NCBI GenBank assembly: GCA_016859345.1
Contig: JADGDC010000025.1
Span: 1 to 64,000 of the forward strand
Length of the DNA: 64,000 nucleotides
Direction: 5' to 3'
Source: Istiophorus platypterus
Lineage: Eukaryota; Chordata; Actinopteri; Istiophoriformes; Istiophoridae
The stretch's first letter is position 1, and every line of letters starts with the position of its first letter. Under the pieces are notes generated by a model. That model worked only from the letters and a program-made list of their open reading frames with translations. It was not told where the DNA came from and did not search any database. A program made the translations under genes and the position numbers. Below are positions 58,946 to 64,000 of this stretch, piece by piece.

Positions 58946-59390
58946 ATGTCTGTCTTTGATGTCTGACATCAGAGTTCTTCATGACATCATACCTATAAGT
59001 GACATCACCAAAGAATGTGACTTTTTTTTCTGTGATAATTGATTTTGTGCCCTCACAACTATGGAAAGACAAACATTTCTGCATGTTTGTGTGTGTGACT
59101 GTGTGTGTGTGTGTGTGTGATTGTGTGTGCTTGTGTGTGTTTTTATGCTTTTGTGTCAGGGTTTGGCAATCTTCTATTGCAATACTGTGAAAGAGTAATG
59201 CCATTACAATACCTCATATAATCACAACATGATCCCAATGCCCAATATGATAGTGAATTGACATATAGTCTAGGCATTAAGGGCCAAGGCTCCAGGGCAT
59301 GTTGGGTTCCTCTCACTCAGGATCCAGATGCCATCTTTGATAAGCAGTATTCCGTTACACTACACGTTGCTTGAACGTGCCTGAGTGTAC
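58946..59390 (+). repeat. T leader, (TG)n and D cassette
   Basis: Close match to 14,140-14,589 (offset about 44,808) and 41,601-42,040. Confidence 0.8.
59088..59140. repeat. (TG)n tract, short interrupted type
   Basis: TG repeats with gactg, gattg and gcttg interruptions. Confidence 0.9.
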
Positions 59391-60920
59391 CTTTCACCTT
59401 TCTTCTTGTACTTTGTCTGCAAGATCCTATATTGGACCTGACCCTTTCCAGAATGGTCTGCTAATTTCCTTCCTTATGACACCTGCGTTTTTATTTACAA
59501 GGTGTGTGGCCCCGGTCCATCCACCTCTTTACAGGGTCTCATCTTCTGAGATATATATGTTTTAAAACCTCGTCAGTTGGACGGCTGGGAAGTAAGAGAT
59601 TTTGAGTCCTCACACGGCACCCTCACCCTTTCAAGAGTGGTATCTTCATTCCTAATGACACCTACGTTACCTTTTGCAAGGTGTGCGGCCCCAGTCCATC
59701 CATCTTTTTCCAAAGTCGCCATAATTTCAACTTTGGGATAGCAGACCTAACTACCATCTTCAAACACTCATCTTCTGAGATGTATATCGAAAGAAACCCC
59801 GTCAATTGCATGGCTGGGATTTGTGCAGTAAGTCAAATAAATCCAAGTCCTCCATATCTGCATCTCACCGCACTTCTTTCGTCATTCTTGATCTGTGCCC
59901 GCAAGATCTTGTATTGAGGCTGTCTTTTCATTTTTGAAGAGATTTTGACTCTGCAAATGGCACCCTGTCCCTTTCCAGAATGGTCTCATAATTTCCTTCC
60001 TTAGAACACCCACGTTATCATTTGAAAGGAACGCAGCCCCAGTCCATCCTCCTTTTTACATGCTCTCATCTTCTGAGATATAAATTTTTTTAATATCTCG
60101 TCAATCTGACGGCTTGGATGTAAGAGAGTTTGACTCTGCACATGGTACCCTTACCGTTTCAACAGTGGTCTCTTCATTTCCTCTCTTATGACACCTGCAT
60201 CACCATTTGCAAGGTGTGCGGCCCCAATCCATCCACCTCTTTCCAAAGTTGCCAGAATTTGAACTATGGGATGGTAGCCCTCAATGCCGTCCTCATACAG
60301 TCAACTCATGAGATGTACATCTAACCAACATCATTATTTTGATGGCTGGGATTTGTGCAGCCAGTTAGATAAGCCAGAATTCCTCCTTCTCTGCATCTTG
60401 CCGCACTGTCTGTGTCATTCTTTATATTTGTCCGCAACATTTTGTTATTCAGGCTGACTTGTTCTTTTATGAGATTTTGACTCTGCACATGGCACCATGT
60501 ACCTTTCCAAAACGGTCTCATAATTTCCTTCCTTAAGACACCAGCCTTATCATTGGTAAGGTGCGCAGCCCCAGTCCATCCACCTGTTTACAGAGTCTCA
60601 TCTTCTGAGATATATAAGTTTTAAAATCTCATCAATTGGATGGCTGGGATGTCAGAGATTTTGACTCTGCACACAGCACCCTCGCCCTTTCAAGAGTGGT
60701 ATCTTCATTTCCTTCCTAATGACACCTGCGTTACCATTTGCAAGGTGTGCGGCCCCAGTCCATCCACCTTTTTCCAAAGTCACCAGAATTTGAACTTTGG
60801 GATGGGAGCCCTCACTACCATCCTCAAACACTCATCTTCTGAGATGTACATCTATAGAAACCTCGTCATTTGGATGGCTGGGATTTGTGCAACAAGTCAA
60901 ATAAGTCCAAGTCCTCCATA
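59391..60920 (+). repeat. A array
   Basis: Near-copy of 42,041-43,440, but keeps the complete last long A unit. A frame of 158 codons from a non-ATG start crosses from A into iA here (60,640-61,116); it exists because both arms of the fold-back lack stops in that register. Confidence 0.8.
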
Positions 60921-61100
60921 TCTGAATCTGGTGAGGAGGTGGACTGCTGGAATGTCAGAACACCTTGCAAATGGAAATGCAGGTGTCATTAGGAAGGAAA
61001 TGAAGAGACCACTCTTGAAAGGGGGAGGGTGCCATGTGCAGAGTCAAAATCTCTTACATCCCAGCCATCCAATTGACGAGGTTTCTGCACATGTAGAAAC
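60921..61100 (-). repeat. iA inverted A unit
   Basis: Like the iA at 15,910 (tgaaagggggagggtgcc), with ccatccaattgacgagg. Pairs with A at about 60,640-60,750. Confidence 0.85.
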
Positions 61101-61620
61101 CTTCTCCTACGGGTGACAAGACCACACTTTTCAGGGCATGGGCCTCTCTCTCCGGGTGAGTTTGTTGCAGGGAACCCTGCACTTTACAAAGCATTTTAAT
61201 TAATTATTTTAATTAAGTGTGAATTTTAAGCAAAAACTCTAATATTATATTGAACTGTATAAACTGTAGTTTAAATTCAATTCCTGCTTTGTTTCGTTAC
61301 ATAATGTACAGTTCTACTAGAAAATGTGAATTTCCTGACTTACCATCTGACCTGCATAAACCAGTTGTTAACACTGCTAGGTAGCTCTAATCTGGCCAGT
61401 CAGGGCTGAAGCTCCAGAGCCTCTCGGTTCCCTTTCACTCGGGAATCAAACGCCATCTTTGAGAGGCAGTATCCCATTACTCCCATTACATGACCCCGTG
61501 AACTGCAGAGAAAACTCCTAAGCTGCAAGACAGCTGTGTAAAGGACAACCCACTGGCTCTGCTCCTCATCCCCTGGCTCTTTCTCCAGGCCCCCAATCCT
61601 CTCTGCCTGGTAATTATGAC
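61101..61620 (+). repeat. B then C modules
   Basis: GGTGAGT in ccgggtgagtttgttgcag. C has gtgaactgcagagaaaac and exits to satellite. Confidence 0.8.
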
Positions 61621-62945
61621 ATCAGAGTTCTACGTCTGTCTTTGGGCGCTGACATCAGAGGAATCTTTCTTTCATGTTTAATGAGGACAGTCTAGGATCC
61701 TCGATATCACGGTTCTAAATGTCTGCATCTAAGGAATATGCCATGGATGTGTCCACATCGAAGGAATCTTTGAAGTTAAATGAGTTCTGTCTGGAATCTT
61801 TCATATCATTGTCCTAAATATTCCACATTAAAGGAATGTCTTTGATGTGTGTGTTTGGTGTTTAATGAGGTCTTTCTATGATCATGGTTCTAAATGTCCA
61901 CATAAAGGGGTCTTGCTTTAATGCATTTCTGTGGTGTTTAATGAGGTCTTTCTAGGATATTTGACATCATGCTTCAAAGTGTCCACATCAAAGGAATCTG
62001 TCTTTGAAGTCTGTCTTTGATGTTTATTGAGGTCAGTCAATGATCTTTGACATCATGGTTCTAAGTGTCCACATCAAAGGAATCTGTCTTTGATGTGTGT
62101 CTTTGATGTGTAATGATGTCTTTCCATGATCTTTGATATCGTGGTTCCGAATGTCCACATCAAAGGAATCACTCTCTGACGGCTCTAAGTGTCCACATCA
62201 AAGGAATCTGTCATTGATGTCTTACTTTGATGTTTAATGAGAACAGACTCGGATCATTGATATCATGGTTTCGACTGTCCATATCAAAGGAAAACTTTCT
62301 TTGATATGTGTCATTAATGTTTAATGAGGTCTGTCTTTGATCTTTGATATCATTGTTCCTACTGCCCATATCAAAGATATCTTTTCTTTAAGTCATTGTT
62401 TGATGTTTAATGTGGTCTAATTATGATTTTTGATGTCGTGGTTCTACGTGTCCGCATCAAACGAATATTTCTTTGATGTCTGTCACTGATCTTTAATGAT
62501 TTCTCTCTTGGATCTTTGATATGGTCTTCAGTGTTTCAGATCAAAGGAATGTGTCTTTGATGTGTGTCTTTGGTGTTTAATGAGGTCTTTCAATGATATT
62601 TGATATCATGCTTCAAAGTGTCCACATCAAAGGAATCTGTCTTTGAAGTCCGTCTTTGATGTTTATTGAGGTCAGTCAATGATCTTTGACATCATGGTTC
62701 TAAGTGTCCACATCAAAGGAATCTGTCTTTGATGTGTGTCTTTGATGTGTAATGATGTCTTTCCATGATCTTTGATATCATGGTTCTAAATGTCCACATC
62801 AAAGGAATCACTCTCTGACGGCTCTAAGTGTCCACATCAAAGGAATCTGTCATTGATGTCTTACTTTGATGTTTAATGAGAACAGTCTCGGATCATTGAT
62901 ATTGTCTTGGATTCCTTATAAATCTTTCTCTGATGTGTGTCTGTC
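61621..62945 (+). repeat. S1 satellite block 7
   Basis: Close to block 3 in monomer order. Joins S2 early at ctctgatgtgtgtctgtctt (about 62,940), dropping roughly the last 0.4-0.5 kb of S1 found in block 1. Confidence 0.9.
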
Positions 62946-64000
62946 TTTGATCTTTTATATGCTGGTTCTAAGTTTTCACATGAAAGGAACCTTTTTTAAT
63001 GTCTTTCTTAGATGCCAAACATTAATATCATGTCAAACATCTTTGATGTCAGTCAAAGACGTTCTTAATGTCTTCTTTGACTGAAGTTTCACCATCGCAG
63101 GAATCTGTCTCTCATCTCTATCTCAGATGAAGAACTTCAAAAAAGGAAAACCATCTTTTATGTCCTTTGAAAACAAAGACTGATATAAAAGTATTCCATC
63201 CTTTACGTCTAACTTTGATATTGGAGATCAGAGTTCTAAATGACGTCATGAAAGGAATCTGTCTCTGCTGTCAGCTTTGATGTTTATGATATTTGACATC
63301 AGAGTTCTAAGGGTCAACATGAAAGGAATCCATCCTTGATTTCGTTCTTTGATGTAAGAAGTCCAGGAATGTCTTTTCAAAACAATGATTGACACAAATG
63401 CAATGCATCCTTCAGATTTGACATCAGAGTTCTAGTTGACAACATCAAAAGAGTCTGTCTTTGACATCTGCTTTGATGTTTTATAGCTGCCTGTGGTAAG
63501 TCTATGATGTGTGACATTATAGTAGTGTGACCATTGAAGGAAACCATTGTTGATGTATGTAACATTAAAAAAAACCTGCAAGAACTGTCTTCCATGTCCT
63601 TTGAAAACAGAGATTGATATAAAAGTCTCCCATCCTTGAAGTTCCCCTTTGATGTTTGACATCAGGCTTCTAATTGACACTTTTAAGGGAATCTGCCTGT
63701 TATTTCTGCTTTGAGGTTAAATGTGTGCCTTTGAGGTACAGACCTCTATGATGTTTGACATCCGAGTTCTGTGGGTCCCCATCAAAGGAATCTGTCCTTA
63801 CTGTAAAGCATCAAAAGTCATGGTAACTGTCTTTGATGTCTTTTCAAAACAAAGACATAATCGTAATCCATCCTTGATTTTTGTCTCAGGCGTTTGACAT
63901 CAGAATTCTCATGAATACATCAAAATAATCAATCCTTGATTTCTGCTTTGAGCCTTTCAAAGTATTTGAATATTTAAGAGTCATGGCTATGCCTTCCTTT
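62946..64000 (+). repeat. S2 satellite block 7, cut by window end
   Basis: S2 up to atggctatgccttccttt. L or A would be expected next. Confidence 0.85.
63241..63248. promoter_or_regulatory. TGACGTCA (S2 copy 7)
   Basis: Intact CRE-like palindrome at the shared S2 position. Confidence 0.4.

Larger units (their letters stand above)
1..64000. repeat. Composite higher-order repeat array filling the window
   Basis: Every part of the window can be assigned to a module that recurs elsewhere in it, and I found no unique stretch longer than a few tens of bases. The modules keep a constant orientation (except iA) and a constrained order. Copies differ by scattered substitutions and small indels, which suggests recent amplification. 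Both ends are cut inside modules (T leader at the left, S2 at the right), so the array continues beyond the window on both sides. The host is inferred to be a vertebrate. The sequence does not tell whether the site is pericentromeric, subtelomeric, sex-chromosomal or a repeat-rich noncoding RNA locus. Confidence 0.85.

Noticed and set aside
60640..61116. 158-codon frame across A and iA
   Set aside because: It reads through both arms of a fold-back and has a non-ATG start. The equivalent frame in other A/iA copies is interrupted. Repeats with few stops in one register explain it.
1..64000. Transposon or retroviral origin
   Set aside because: I found no reverse transcriptase, transposase, gag-like frame, terminal repeats with target duplications, or poly-A-tailed units. 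Oligo-T runs lie inside B and vary by subtype.
1..64000. tRNA, rRNA or other standard RNA genes
   Set aside because: No cloverleaf with A and B boxes and no rRNA-like conserved stretches were seen on either strand.

Overview
The window is a repeat-only stretch of a eukaryotic genome, most likely a vertebrate. I see no convincing conventional gene. The reasons are long (TG)n tracts, metazoan-style splice-site look-alikes, almost no non-repeated sequence, and none of the gene density, ribosome binding sites or operons of a prokaryote. Open frames are short. Most start at TTG, CTG or GTG rather than ATG, recur because the DNA recurs, and often overlap in two frames or on both strands. I cannot name the species, chromosome or repeat family from sequence alone.

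The 64 kb is built from a small set of modules, named here by letter. A: direct array of a short (about 180-190 bp) and a long (about 340-352 bp) related unit, making a dimer of about 0.53 kb. iA: part of A in inverted orientation, forming large fold-backs with the A units before it. F: a segment of about 100-210 bp that replaces the end of an A unit. P: a segment of about 190 bp with an ATG in good context. B: about 300 bp holding an invariant GGTGAGT and an AT-rich tail. C: about 215-230 bp. S1: a satellite with an 86-bp monomer. S2: a diverged, longer-period satellite continuing S1. T: a leader plus (TG)n. D: the segment after (TG)n, partly homologous to C. L: a linker after some S2 blocks.

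The order follows a grammar. A arrays end either in iA-B or in F-P-B. After B the sequence goes back to A or on to C. After C it enters S1-S2 or T-(TG)n-D. S2 returns to A directly or through L, and D returns to A. Satellite blocks lie near 2.3-5.3, 8.9-10.7, 16.6-19.2, 28.6-31.6, 44.2-47.0, 54.5-56.3 and 61.6-64.0 kb. (TG)n tracts lie near 0.1, 14.3, 22.7, 33.9, 39.6, 41.8, 49.4 and 59.1 kb. Several multi-kilobase stretches are near-copies at constant offsets (for example about 8.42 kb, 16.86 kb and 26.35 kb), so the locus grew recently by segmental duplication and unequal exchange.

The points most worth following are: the S1 monomer carries two inverted repeats, one with a paired (compensated) substitution; a perfect TGACGTCA is kept in all seven S2 blocks; GGTGAGT is kept in all 26 B modules; the P module has a real ATG frame that runs into that donor-like site in two of nine copies; and A/iA pairs could form long double-stranded RNA if transcribed. 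Together these make a structured, spliced repeat RNA or a small-RNA source a testable idea. Nothing in the sequence proves transcription. Block boundaries are read by eye and are good to roughly 10-30 bp.
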